Source: Limnanthes douglasii subsp. nivea
Taxonomy: Eukaryota > Streptophyta > Magnoliopsida > Brassicales > Limnanthaceae
Direction: 5' to 3'
Assembly (NCBI GenBank): GCA_036936605.1
Contig: JAUPFV010000002.1
Location: 197,307,273-197,371,272 of the forward strand
Length of the DNA: 64,000 bases
Shown: one piece after another, positions 11,696 to 23,339 of the stretch
Layout: the number at the start of each line of letters is the position of its first letter
Numbering within the stretch: position 1 is the stretch's first letter
Made by a program: the position numbers and the translations under genes
The notes under the pieces: generated by a model
What the model saw: only the letters and a program-made list of their open reading frames with translations
Databases searched by the model: none
Told to the model about the DNA's origin: nothing

Positions 11696-13608
11696 TAGGG
11701 ATGGAAATTTAAACCGAAACCGTGGGTACCCGAACCGAACCGACAGGGTGGATTATCCGAAAAAGAAAAGAAAAAACGGGGCGGGTTATGCTTTTTATTT
11801 TTACTATCCGTTCGGGTTCGGGTTCAATTTTGGTTTTGAATATTAAACCACGGGTAACTACCCTCAACCCGCCTTGTAAAAATACCTTTCATTTATATAA
11901 ATATAAATATTATTTATTGATTTTATTTTTAGCCCGTTATAAAGACTAAATATTCAACCTTAATAATATTATTATTTATTGTAGCCCGTTATAAATATTA
12001 TTTATTACCGTCTGTATGTAATCTAGCCCAATAATATTCTTAACTCTAAAAGAAAAAAACATATCAATATCTAATCTGCCTCATTTTTCACTCTCGCTTC
12101 TCTCGTTTTGATTTTCTGAGATAGAACCGTCCCTACTGTATAAACCGCCTCGATTTGTTGCTCCGTTCTTTGGTTTTCAGTTCTCATTCGCTTCCTTCAT
12201 AATATTCAGGTTTCTTTCTCTATTTCGGTGATATTTTTTTCTTTTTTTTCTATCTTCTTGAGAGTAATCGGTTTTTTTATTTTTTTCCTCTAAAAATCGT
12301 TCATGTTTTCTAAAAATGATTTTACAATAATTATTTATCTTTGTCTGATTTATATATACAGTATATATATAAACTGTTTATGTTTTTCGAAAAAACTAAT
12401 AAAAATCATTATGTAATCCAACGATTTATCTATTTGTTTGGATTATATATGTTGTATATTATATAGTTTATATATTAATATATAAATCATTTTTTTCCTA
12501 AAAAAGTAATAAAAATCCTAAAATTGTATATGCATAGATTTGATACTAAATACTAAAATTCAATTTTTTTTATCATATAAAATATTTAATTCTGAATAAT
12601 TATAAAGATTTTATATATATTTATTTATTCTATATTCCATTTTATATTTTTTTAAATATATCTATATATTCTATATAGAATTTTAAGAATTTTTATTAAG
12701 TTTTTAGAAAAACAAAATGATTTATATATTAATATATAAACTATATAATATATAGATTTTTATTAATTTTTTAGGAAAATAGAATGATTTATGTATTAAT
12801 ACATAAACTATATAATATACAGCATATATAATCAAACAAATAGAAAAATCTTGGAATACATAATGATTTTTATTAGTTTTTTCGAAAAACATAAACAGTT
12901 TATATATACTGTATATATAAATCAGACAAAGATAAATAATTATTGTAAAACTATTTTTAGAAAACATGAACGATTTTTAGAGAAAAAAAACCGATTACTC
13001 TCAAGAATATAGAAAAAAAGAAAGAAAAACAAATCGCCGAAATAGAGAAAGAAACCTGAATATTAGGAAGGAAGCGAGTGACAACTGAAAACCAAAGAAC
13101 CGAGCAACAAATCGAGGCGGTTTGTATAGTGGTGATGGTTCTATCTCAGAAAATCAAAACGAGAGAAGCGAAAGTGAAAAACGAGGCAGATTAGATATTG
13201 ATAGGTTTTTTTCTTTTAGAGTTAGGAATATTATTGGACTAGATTACATACAGACGGTAATAAATAACATTTATAACGGGCTACAATAAATAATAATATT
13301 ATTAAGGTTGAATATTTAGTCTTTATAACGGGCTAAAAATAAAATCAATAAATATTATTTATATTTATATATATGAAAGGTATTTTTACGGGGCGGGTTC
13401 AGGGCAGTTATCTGTGGTTTAATATTCAAAACCGAACCCGAACGGATACTAAAAATTTATCCGTGGTTTAATATTCAAAACCGAAACCGAACCCGAACGG
13501 ATACTAAAAATAAAAACCATAACCCACCCCGTTTATTTTTTGGATAACCCATCCCGTCGGTTCGGTTCGGTATGAGTACCCACGGTTTCGGTTTAAATTG
13601 CCATCCTT
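11696..13608. mobile_element. Foldback element with about 0.8-kb inverted arms
   Basis: The left arm (about 11696-12515) is repeated in reverse complement as the right arm (about 12720-13608), with a short AT-rich loop. Matching landmarks include GGATGGAAATTTAAACCG (left) against the inverse of CGGTTTAAATTGCCATCC (right), ACCGAACCGA blocks, TAGCCCGTTATAA, ACCGTCTGTATGTAATCTAG, TTTCACTCTCGCTTCTCTCG and the inner TATATACAGTATATAT. The arms look over 85% alike by eye. The right arm is longer because a segment of about 50 bp is tandemly duplicated (13412-13455 and 13461-13510). Outer ends (A/T)GGGATGG resemble ends of plant hAT-type non-autonomous elements, but I found no clean 8-bp duplication. 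It encodes no protein; a transcript would fold into a very long hairpin. Confidence 0.85.
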
Positions 13609-14029
13609 GCTTGTACTTTAACCCGAATAATAAAATAGGCGTTATGACTTTTAAAATTCGACCACTTACCAACAAAAATAAATTCAAATATCATGCCAAC
13701 ATAAAACATTTTGGCCATAAGTATCTACTCGTGTATAACATTTACCAATCAAATACAGTAAACCTCAGTTGATTAACAAAGCCAAATATAATTTCATGTA
13801 CCATTTTTAGCTCCTAATCTCAGTTTTCATCAAAGACTATAGTGGCTACTTAAGGAATTTGAGCGAAGAAATCAAAGAGAAACATACAATTTAAAATCAT
13901 CGACGTAAACATTACAAGAGAAAACAATAAATTGGTATAGTCCTTTTATCATCATTAAAGATAAAATTTTATAGTTTTTGAATATTGACTCTTCTTCCTC
14001 CTCACCTGGAGGAAATTTGTAGATTTTAT

Positions 14030-14930
14030 GCCACTTTCTAGCAAATCGCACATGATGGTGATTGGTAATGGGAAGAATACCTCATTCTGGTATGAACTTT
14101 AGCAAATCAAAGTAGTATTCTTGATTATAGATTGGATAGTAATCTGAAGTTATCTGATATTATTCGGGATGGTCTCTGGAATTGGTCGACGCAATTAAGT
14201 TATGTCATTGCTAGAAACTATAAAAACATAAAAGAGATCAATCATCTCATTTTCTATATTCCTTCTCCTAACAGCAACTATATTGATGTACATTGTTGGT
14301 TCGCCAATATTGGGAAGGTTAAATTCATAATTAAAGATATCTACAATGTGATCCGTACTCCAACCCCATTGTTGGGTGGGAGGGGTTGATATGAAATATA
14401 TATAATATCCTCAATCATTCTTTTATACTTTGGTTTGTCATGATGGCTAAGTTATCTACTCAGGACAAGCTCGTTAGTTGGAGTATAAACTCCCCTCCTA
14501 ATTATGTTTTGTTCAATTCTAATAAAAAATCTACTAATCGTATCATTTACGAGTGTGCTTATACTTGGGGTATCTGGGTTGCTTCTAGCTCCAAGTTCGG
14601 GTTCATCATCCATGGCGGGGATTGGCCTTCCTGGTATAGGATGGCTTCGAATTTTCCTTTTCCATATATGGTGGCTTCAAATTGGCCTCTCTCTCGATAT
14701 CATCATTTTTGGCATGCCTTTTTTGTGTGGTCATTTATTATATTTGGCGGAAGAAGAACTAAAGATTTGTTTTGCTCTTCTCGTGTCCTTGTATTTGCGA
14801 TGTCGTATCATGTGATTTCTGAATTTGTGGTTAGATTTTTTATGGATCCAAGGTGCTTTGGCCGATGTAATTTTGTGCCCGGTTACCCACAAAATTTGTT
14901 GGTTATAGATTCATCTTCGCTTTTGTAGGT
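14030..14930 (+). pseudogene. LINE ORF2 C-terminal remnant (RT zinc-binding region)
   Basis: Pieces of a plant LINE ORF2 after the reverse transcriptase domain. Near 14060 translation gives VIGNGKNTSFWYEL, a common motif in these proteins. At 14132-14389 comes LSDIIRDGLWNWS and later GKVKFIIKDIYNVIRTPTP. At 14440-14590 comes MMAKLSTQDKLVSWSINSP, then YVLFNSNKKSTNRIIYECAY, the zinc-binding RT-associated segment (Cys partly lost). Reading moves between frames with stops. It is a different family from the LINE at 16.4 kb, judging by divergence. The sequence to about 15.3 kb may be its 3' untranslated part. Confidence 0.65.
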
Positions 14931-15689
14931 GCTTCATGATATTTTTGTTTCTGTTCGATGTCCTCTCGTATGCTTCAGTTGGGTCTCTTGTCTTCGGCTT
15001 GCCCCCTGCCATCGTTTTGCAGTTCGCTTCTTCCTTCTTTTGATTTCAAGAATATGTTGTAATCGATTATTTTGGTTTCAGAAATTTTTGTGTGTCTTTC
15101 TTGCCTTTTCAGTGTGTCCGACTTTTGTAAATATTCATATATTTGTTGAATTTTTTGTTGTTCACTAGTTTACTTCTATATGAATGCACTGTATTTTATG
15201 TATCCTGGATCATGAATCCAACCGTAACCTCTGTATGTATCTTTTTTGTAAATTTTTTATCCTTCAAAATATACTTCGTTGATACGTATAAACAATATTT
15301 TTATTCAATTTAACATTTTATTGCAAAAAAATAAATTATAGAGTTAAATATTTATTATTATTTGGGTTATTTTTGGTAATCTATTTATCTATTATCCCTG
15401 TCAGTAATTCTGCTCAATTTAAAGAAAACCGCATTATATTTAATTAAATTCAACTCAGAACCGTATTTTGCTTAGTTTTTTATTTGATATTAGTGAATCT
15501 TATATTTAAGAACTATTCATTCGAGGTTTTATTTGATTATCGGTCGTTCTTTTTTATTTCTAAAAGCGAAACATTATATACAATAATTGTTTGTTTGGAA
15601 ATACCAGTTAAATATTTATAACATGTCGGTTTGAATTATTGTTTTGTTGGTTGTAAAGTTATTTAGTTTTTTATTTTGTTAATTTTGGA
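14931..15689. other. Non-coding, possibly LINE 3' region
   Basis: T-rich plus strand with no conserved coding motif; AT-rich beyond 15.3 kb. Confidence 0.35.
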
Positions 15690-16010
15690 TATTGATTCGT
15701 ATTGGGCGTGTTCTATCCGAAATTTTAAAACACGTGACATGAATCCGAAATTTGTGTTTGGTTTATAGACATGAATCCAAAATTTCAAAAATCTATTAGA
15801 CTCGAACTCGTTCGACACGAAATTGTAAACAACACAAAACACATGTTTGGCTCGAACCCGTCTAGTTTTACACAAAATTTTAACCAATCCGAAATACGAA
15901 CCCGACCTGTTTGATACGGAATTTTAAATAAACACGAAATTTTTACCAATCTAAAATATGAGTCCGGTCTATTTGACATGAAATTTTAAATAACCCGATA
16001 TACATAATCA
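15690..16010. repeat. Degenerate subterminal-type repeats
   Basis: Short related motifs recur about every 60 bp: TCCGAAATTT, CGAACCCG, GACATGAAATTTTAAATAAC. This looks like the subterminal part of a non-autonomous DNA transposon. A comparable patch in opposite sense lies at 22.87-23.24 kb, on the other side of the LINE. No matching termini were found. Confidence 0.35.
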
Positions 16011-16421
16011 ACATGACCACGACGATGTAGTGTTGAAAATATGAAAATTAGAAAACTCACGTAAATACATAATGTGAAACATGAAATCTAGAGAATACTA
16101 AATTCTAGTCTTACGTAAAATCAAAAAAACATTCCATTACATTACATAAAATTTGCAACAAACGTTTAAATTTTGAGAAAAAAACATAAACTTTGAAACT
16201 GATTTCAACAATTTGAAGCTCCTATAAAACTAAAATAAATAAAAGTTAAATATATTTTTAAGATACAATTTTGAAGCTAATTTCACTCATCTAAAAGCTC
16301 ATACTAAACTTGTATTAGTCTTTATTTATTGTTTACTTCGATTCTTGCTGGAAACACATAAAAACACATATCAGCCATTGTATATCTACAAATAAACACA
16401 TATATACTCATATGTTGGTTT

Positions 16422-16439
16422 AGATAGTAAAGACTCAAA
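16422..16439 (+). repeat. Target-site duplication, left copy (LINE)
   Basis: AGATAGTAAAGACTCAAA, identical to 22320-22337. It fixes the 5' end of the LINE at 16440. Confidence 0.95.
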
Positions 16440-16575
16440 TCAAAGTTTTATGGAACTAAATGGTTTGAAAATGGCGAAACCTCTCTCAAGAAACTCTGTT
16501 CTTGCGAAAGAACAGAGTTCAAATTTTTAACTTCATTTCTGTGATTCTTCCTGGAATTCTTTTCCTTCTTCGATT

Positions 16576-18056
16576 ATGAGTAATGCTATTGCCTTTGATT
16601 CGACGGTTGAGTTTCCTATACTTAAGAAAATGTCGAAAGATGAAGATAATGGAGGCAAGGGAAAGGGGTTGATGAATTCTGTTGATAAAGAGAAAGATTG
16701 TAATATGTTTCTAAATCCTGTTTTTGAAGAATCGCTCAAGGAGAAGGATGATAAGGTTCAGAAAGTATCGTATACAAATTTATTAAAGTCTGAAAAAATA
16801 GAGTTTGTCCATTCAAACGTTTCTGTTTCGATATCAGATGACATTCCGATAATCAAATTTGATGTTGGGGATAAAGAACAGCTTTTAAAGGTCTCTAAAC
16901 ATACGTTGATAGCAAAGTTTGCTTCTGGCAGGCCTTCGTTGGATGTTATCAGAAAGTTTTTGGCCAAGTTTAATTTCGGTGGTAGTTTCAATCTTCCAGT
17001 TTGGGACTTTAGGCATGTATTTGTCGAATTTTCTGTGGTTGATGATTTGAAGAAATTATGGTCTAGGAATGTTTGGGCTTTGGGGAATAAAACAATGCGT
17101 CTTTTAAAGTAGACTCCGGGTTTCGATCCTAACTTGGAATGCCCATTTACTCCGATATGGGTTTCTCTGCCAAACATTCCTGAATTTCTCTTTAATTATT
17201 CTACGATCAGTGAAGTTGCGAAGGTTTTGGGTACACCATTAAAGGTTTGGGTTCCTTCGATTAATAGGGCAAGGCAAAATTGTTGTAGAGTTTGCGTGGA
17301 AGTGGATATTTCCAAGTCGTTAATTCATAAAGTGCAGTTAAATTTTGGTGAAGAGGATTGTTATGTGATTGATTTGCTGTATGATAATATACCGTTATAT
17401 TGCTGTAACTGTGCTCATATTGGTCACTCTAAGGATAGCTGCAAGAAACTGAAGGTTGATGGTGAGTCAGCTATGAATGTTAAACTGAATGTGGAGGATC
17501 TTGTTAGTTCAGGTGTGCCTGATCAGTTATCTTGTTCACAGCTTCTTGAAAAGAATAAAGAAAACAGTGTTAGGGAGGATGGAAAATGTGTTGAGGATGA
17601 GGATCAGGTGAATAAAGATGAGATAGTTGAGCATGTGTTTAAGGATGGTTCTGTTAATAGTAGAGTAATAGTCGTTGGTTACAATCTGTTGTGGTGGATA
17701 AAGGTATTGTGAATGGGAAGTTTGAGCAAAAGGGGATGGAAGAGGATAGTAGTTCTTTTCATGTTGAGAATTCTGTGGAGAATAATGAAGACTTCTCTGC
17801 TCAAGTCCAAGAAGGGGAGATGATTGATGCCTTGAAAATGTTGGACAAAAGAAATATGTTTGAGGTTCTTAGTGAGGAGGTTCATGACTCTCCAAGGCAT
17901 GAGGGAAGTCTGCCTACTTCTCCTGTTAAGAATAAATGTGAGAAAGATAGAATCGAGTCTAAAAAGGTAAATAAAGTTTCAAAACTGTGGGCTGCTAAGG
18001 GTCCTGTATCTTCAAAAATAATGAAGCTGAAAAGGCCTCATAAATCTGAGTTATGA
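16576..18056 (+). pseudogene. LINE ORF1 (DUF4283-type domain and CCHC zinc knuckle)
   Basis: ORF1 protein binds element RNA in plant L1-type LINEs. It starts at the ATG at 16576. The first 95 residues are charged and polar. The DUF4283-like domain follows, with LIAKFASGRP, FGGSFNLPVWDFRHVFVEFS and LWSRNVWALGNKTMRLLK. An in-frame TAG at 17110-17112 interrupts it where relatives usually have a Trp (KW-TP motif). The same frame continues with CPFTPIWVSLPNIP and a zinc knuckle at about 17400 (CNCAHIGHSKDSC; spacing C-x2-C-x4-H-x4-C counting the preceding Cys). Near 17680 the reading frame shifts, after which an open 120-codon acidic and then basic tail ends KRPHKSEL at 18056. The stop overlaps the ORF2 start (ATGA). 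Two lesions make it a pseudogene. Confidence 0.85.
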
Positions 18057-21000
18057 CTATAACTATGTTGAATTGGAATGCAAGAGGACTTGCAAGTAAA
18101 GAGTCTATTCAAAGATTAAAGTCGATGGTCAAATCCTCAAAGGTCAGTTTTGTGGCCACTCAAGAGCCATTGGTTAAGTCTGAAAGAATGAGTCTAATAG
18201 CTAGAAAGTTGAAGCTTAGTGGGTTTATGTGTAATATGAATAACAAGATATGGGTTTTTTGGCATCAAGATTTCTGTGTGGACATGGTTTTGGATACTGA
18301 GCAGATGGTTCATCTTAAAGTTGCTCATCCTTCCTTGAATAAAGTGTTTGAGGTTTTTGTTATTTATGCTAAATGTAAGAATGAGCACCGTGTTGTCCTT
18401 TGGGATTCCATTAGAAGCCTTGATGTTCATCATGAATGGATCTTGTTTGGTGATTTTAATGTAATTTCTAGTCTCAATGAGCAGCTGTCTTGCTTAACTG
18501 TCAATCAAAAGGGAATGGATGCCTTTAATGATCGTATTCTTGATTGTGGTCTTTTGGATGCTGGTTTCAGTGGCTGTCCTTTCACTTGGTCTAATGGTCA
18601 GAAGTGGAGGAGGCTTGATCGTGTACTCTATAATAATGCTTGGTTAGAGTTTTTTTATTATACTTCTGTCACTCACCTTGCTCGTAGCTGCTCTGATCAT
18701 TGCCCAATTGTGGTTAAGATCTCTTCTAAGTTGGAAAGGTCTAAGGCTTCGTTTAAATTCTTAAACATGTGGACTACTCATGCTGGCTTGTTGGAAAAGG
18801 TTAAAGAGAGTTGGTCAGAGGTTATCAGTGATGAGGTGAGAAATCCTATCATGGTTTTCTGGCTTAAGCAACAAAGGTTAAAGGCTGTGTTAAGGACATG
18901 GAACAAGAATGTTTTTGGAAACGTTTTTGAAGCCATCAAGCAATCTGAAGAAACTATTAATAATAGAGAAGCTGTTCTTCAGAACGTGTTTAGTAAGGTT
19001 AACAAGTCTATGTTAAATGAGGCCAAGAGGAATCATTTGCTCTTGCTGGACAGGGAAGAAATTTATTGGAAGCAGAAGGCTCATGCCTCTTGGTTGAAAG
19101 ATTCAGACAGGAATACGGCTGCTTATCATGGTTTTGTGAAGAAAAGATTGAAGAGAAATAGGATTGACAGAATAAAGGTAGGGGATAGATGGTTATCTGA
19201 TAAGGATAGTTTGAAGGCTTCTGCTGTGGATTATTTTAAAGGCTTGCTGGCTAAGGATATAAGGGCTAATATTGACTATAGTTTGAATGAGGTTATTCCT
19301 TCCTTAGTCACTGTGAATGACAATAGTTGTCTTGCAAAGGTCCCTGAAAATGAGGAGATTTATGGGGTGGTGAAAGACTTGAATTCTGAATCTGCTGCTG
19401 GTCCTGATGGGTTCAATGGAGAGTTCTATAAGCATTGTTGGGACATTGTGGGAAGGGATCTTTGTAATGCTGTTAAAGCTTTCTTTGAGGGGTATGTTTT
19501 ACCTAAAGGTGTGAAAGCTACCTTGATTTGTTTAATTCCTAAGTTGGACAATCCTAATAGGTGGAAAGACTTTCGTCCAATTAGTCTTACCACTGTTTTC
19601 TCAAGAATTCTTGGAAAGATTATTAACAATAGGCTTTCAGACATTCTTCCTAGACTGATTTCTGATGAGCAAGGAGGGTTTGTCAAGGGTAGATCCATTC
19701 AGCATTCGATTCTGCTTGTTCAAAAGCTTTGTTTTGATATTGACAGTAATAAGAAGGATGGTAATGTTATTATAAAGACTGATATGACCAAGTCATTTAA
19801 TAATCTCAGACATGGCTTTTTGTTTGATGTCCTCAAGATGTTTGGCTTTAGTAATGAGGTTATTCATCTGGTTGAAGGCTGCATTGGTAATGTTTCCTCT
19901 TCTGTTCTTGTTAATGGTGAGATGGCTGGTTACTTTTCTAATACTCAAGGTTTAAGACAAGGGGATCCTTTGTCCCCGAGTCTTTTTATCTTAGCTGAGG
20001 AGTATTTGATTAGAAGTTTAAATTTGTTATCTAGTGATGGTCACAGATTCAGGTTCAAATCAAGGAGTAATCTAAATGTTGTTTGTTCTGCTTTTGCTGA
20101 TGATTTTATGGTGTTTACTAATGGAAATGAGCATGCTATGGAGACTATTAAAGCTATCATGGATCACTATCAGTGTGTCTCTGGTTAGGAGATTAACACA
20201 GCTAAGTCTAAGCTTATTATCTCTCACAAAATGCCAGTTCATCAAGTCACTATTATTAAAGATATCTGGAAAATTAATCATTCATACATGCCATTTAAGT
20301 ATTTGGGTACTATCATTGCAAATAATACAAGAATTGCTAACTATGAAAGCATTATTGACAAGGTTAGAAGTAGGCTTATGGATTGGGACAAACTTCAGTT
20401 ATCCTTTGCTGGTCGTCTGCAACTGATTCAGTCGGTTCTTGTTGCCTTTCCAAATTACTTTCTTCAGCATACTTCTCTCCCTGTTGGCATCATTCAGAGG
20501 TTGGAGATTTTATTTAATAAATTCATGTGGGGGGCAAAAGAAGACAAGAAGGTTATTAGTTGGGCTCGTTGGGACAGATTATGCAAGCCATATAGAGAAG
20601 GGGGTCTCAACCTTAAGAGGCTTAATGATTTGCAGCAAGTTTATGCTATGAAGTTATGGTTTGAATTTAGGCTTCAGCATTCCCTTTGGGCTAGATACAT
20701 GTTGTCAATCTATTGCACTAATAACATTCATCCTATCCTAGCTATTGCTCCTCAAAGGAAATCTAAAGTCTGGTCTCGAATCCTTAATGCTAGAACGATA
20801 ACTGAAGATTTCATGTTTTGGCAAACTGGGAATGGTAATATTGCTTTCTGGTATGAGAAGTGGTGTTCGAAAAGGTCATTTATCAGTATTGATAATGATA
20901 GGGATAGAAGAAATTTGTGGGACATCAATAATGATCTGGTGAAGGATTTTTGGCTTGAGAATTCTTGGGATATTGACAAGCTTAATAATATGGTTACGTC

Positions 21001-22172
21001 AACTGAGATATGCAGGATAAGGGAGGTCAGGATTTCTAACAGGGAAGATATTCTGATTTGGTCCCTCTCTAAGAATGGGAATTTCAGTGTTAAGGATACT
21101 ATTAATCATATCAGATCTAAGGGTGGTATTTCTAGTCTATATGACAAGACTTGGAATGCTGTAACCCCCAGGAAGTGTTCCTTTTTCTTATGGAGGGTTC
21201 TACATGACTGGTTACCTACAGACAGTGCTATGCAAAGGAAAGGATTCAACCTGGCTTATAAATGTGTTTTTTGCAATAATAACGAGTCTACTAATCATGT
21301 TCTTGTGCAATGTCGGAATGCTTGGTTAGTTTGGCAGCACTTCAGCAACATTTTTAGAGTTCAAATCAATACTTACATGTTTGTTCCTCACATTGTGATG
21401 AGGTGGTACTGGGCTGCTAGCAAAAAATGTGACATTTTCAGTATCATTCCTGCTATCATTTTGTGGTCAATCTGGGCTGCTCGAAACAAGAAAAAGATTA
21501 GCAATGAAAACGTTAATTCTAGCTCTATCATTAAGCACATTCTTCTGATTCTTTCTAGTCTAGATCATGCTAACGTCTTACAGAGAAAGCACTGGGGCAA
21601 GTTTATAAAAGAAGCTTCTGTTATTGGTTGTGTGAATCATGTTAAGCTCAGGAATAGACCTCTTTTTCTGAAATGGAAGTGCCCTAAAACTGGTAGATAT
21701 AAGCTTAATGTAGATGGAAGCTGTACCTTTAATGGTGAAGCTGGTGGTGGAGCTTTGATTAGGGACTATAATGGCGACATTGTTGCTGGAGTTGGCAAGG
21801 TTTATGGTAAAGGCTCGCCGTTAATTGCAGAGAGTCGTGCTCTCTTGGATGGTCTGGTTTTGTGTGACAGGTTGGGGATCAGTATGGTGGACATTGATAT
21901 TGATTCCACGGTTTTGGTGAATCTGGTTCAGTATGGTAACTCTCCTTGGTTTTTAGATCCTTTGCTAAAGTGCTGCAGATCTTTCATCAAGTCAACAATG
22001 GTGATGAAGCATGTTTTTTCGTGAAGAAAATTTGGGGGCTGATTGGGTGGCAAAGGAAGTTTTGAAGAATCAAACTGATATGGAGTTTGATAGGGTGAAT
22101 GTTCCTTCAAAACTAAAAGTTATTATGCTATTGGAGAAGATGAACTGTGGCTATTTAAGACTTATTGATTAA
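18053..22172 (+). pseudogene. LINE ORF2 polyprotein (endonuclease, RT, zinc-binding, RNase H)
   Basis: It nicks target DNA and reverse-transcribes the element. Residues 1-230 are an APE-like endonuclease (NWNARGL, ATQEP, ILFGDFNVI, ARSCSDHCPIVV). Reverse transcriptase spans about 430-760 (LICLIPKLDNPNRWKDFRPI, DEQGGFVKGRSIQHSILLVQ, QGLRQGDPLSPSLFILAEEY, the catalytic FADD near 20097). The usual KAFD motif is KSFN here, so one conserved Asp is changed. An in-frame TAG at 20186 sits in SG-stop-EINTAKSK, where relatives usually have Gln. The same frame then runs to 22024 through the zinc-binding segment (KCSFFLWRVLHDWLPT, CVFCNNNESTNHVLVQC) and RNase H (LNVDGSCTF, ESRALLDGL, DIDSTVLVNL). One extra T in the run at 22014-22019 causes early termination; the next frame supplies the conserved end (FREENLGADWVAKE) to TAA at 22172. 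Confidence 0.9.
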
Positions 22173-22319
22173 GAAATTAGGGTTTGGTTGTTTGGAGGGA
22201 TTTCGGGAAGAAGGAGATACTGTTTGTAATTAGGGTTGTGTTTCTGTTTCAATTTTTGTAATATTTCCTAGCAAGGGCTTGCTCTTGATTTTTTCTTCAA
22301 TTGAAATCCCTTTATTAAA

Positions 22320-22337
22320 AGATAGTAAAGACTCAAA
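22320..22337 (+). repeat. Target-site duplication, right copy (LINE)
   Basis: AGATAGTAAAGACTCAAA, identical to 16422-16439, directly after the short A-rich LINE end. Confidence 0.95.
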
Positions 22338-22865
22338 ACAACAAAAGTTTATGCTATCATAATAGTTAGAAAAATTAAAAATAAAAGACTATAATGGATA
22401 TATATCAGACTCTCAAAAGTCAAAACAAAATCTTTAATTTTATGAGTCAAAACAAGCAAGCAGCAAATATAAAAATAATATTTGTTCGTTTTTCGATTCG
22501 AAATCGAAACAGCTAAAAGGGTAGATCGATTTATAAAATTTAATAAACACGTTTAACAAGATTTAGAGAACTAATTAAAAACAAAACATTTATTGAAAGC
22601 GAGAATGATAAATACATGGAACGAGAAGATAGAGAAACCGAAAACGGGGAAGTAAAAAAGAAGTGGGTAAAGACTACGGATTCAGATGATAGAGAGAAAT
22701 AGAGGGAAAGAGTCGAAGAGAGAAAAGAGAAATAGAGGGAAAGAGTCGGAGAGAGAAAGAGAAATAGAAGACGGGGTAGCGGCTAGAGAAAGAGTAGAAG
22801 AGCGGGTGGTGCTAGGGTTAAGCTATTTAGGATAAGGTTTTTATTTTATATTCTTAAATTTAAAA
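22338..22865. other. Spacer with a purine-rich tandem duplication
   Basis: No gene is visible. At about 22690-22765 the segment AGAGAAATAGAGGGAAAGAG (followed by TCG) is present twice about 36 bp apart in a GA-rich tract, which in reverse complement resembles a pyrimidine-rich plant 5' leader. No coding frame follows on that strand. Confidence 0.45.
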
Positions 22866-22869
22866 TACT

Positions 22870-23240
22870 AATAAATTTATTAATAAATTTTTATATATCG
22901 GGTTTCGTGTTTATAGGATTTTTTTGGATTTACCAAGTCAATTTTAGGTTTAAATATATATATACCAGGTTCATTTTGGGTTTGCTAGTTTGCATGTTTT
23001 TTTTGGGTTTTACGGGTCAGTTTGGGATTGGAGGTCTTTATAAATTTTACGGGTCAGTTTTGGGTATGCATGTCTTTTCGGATTTTACATGTCAGTTTTG
23101 AGTTTGCAGGTCTTATAGGGTTTTATAGGTCAGTTTTGAGTGACACGAACCCAACCCGCACCCGACCGGTTTTTATTTCACGGGGTTCATATCGTGTCAA
23201 AATTTAATCGGGTCGTAAATATCACGTCTCTAACCCTAAG
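22870..23240. repeat. GGGTTT/ACGGGTCAG subterminal-type repeats
   Basis: About seven spaced copies of variants of GGGTTTTACGGGTCAGTTT occur, then a block ACGAACCCAACCCGCACCCG and CACGGGGTTCATATCGTGTC. The pattern resembles transposase-binding arrays near one end of a plant hAT-type element. A possible end lies near TATCACGTCTCTAACCC at about 23220-23237. A second terminus was not identified. Confidence 0.4.
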
Positions 23241-23339
23241 AGTTTGGGCTGGGTTCATGTTGGGTTTATAGGCCGCGTCAAAAATTGACAGTCACAACGA
23301 GGGAATTAAGCGGAATCAGATTTAATATCAATATTTATA

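Larger units (their letters stand above)
16440..22319 (+). mobile_element. Near full-length L1-type LINE
   Basis: A 5.88-kb non-LTR retrotransposon bounded by a perfect 18-bp target-site duplication. It has a short 5' UTR (136 bp), ORF1 (nucleic-acid binding), ORF2 (endonuclease, reverse transcriptase, zinc-binding region, RNase H), a 147-bp 3' UTR and a very short A-rich end (TTTATTAAAA). Four disabling changes were found: in-frame TAG at 17110, a frameshift near 17680, in-frame TAG at 20186 and one extra T in the run at 22014-22019. It therefore inserted fairly recently but is not autonomous as it stands. Confidence 0.95.

Noticed and set aside
20186..20188. Programmed stop-codon readthrough in LINE ORF2
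   Set aside because: Other plain lesions occur in the same element and the codon is one base from CAG (Gln), so a nonsense mutation is simpler.
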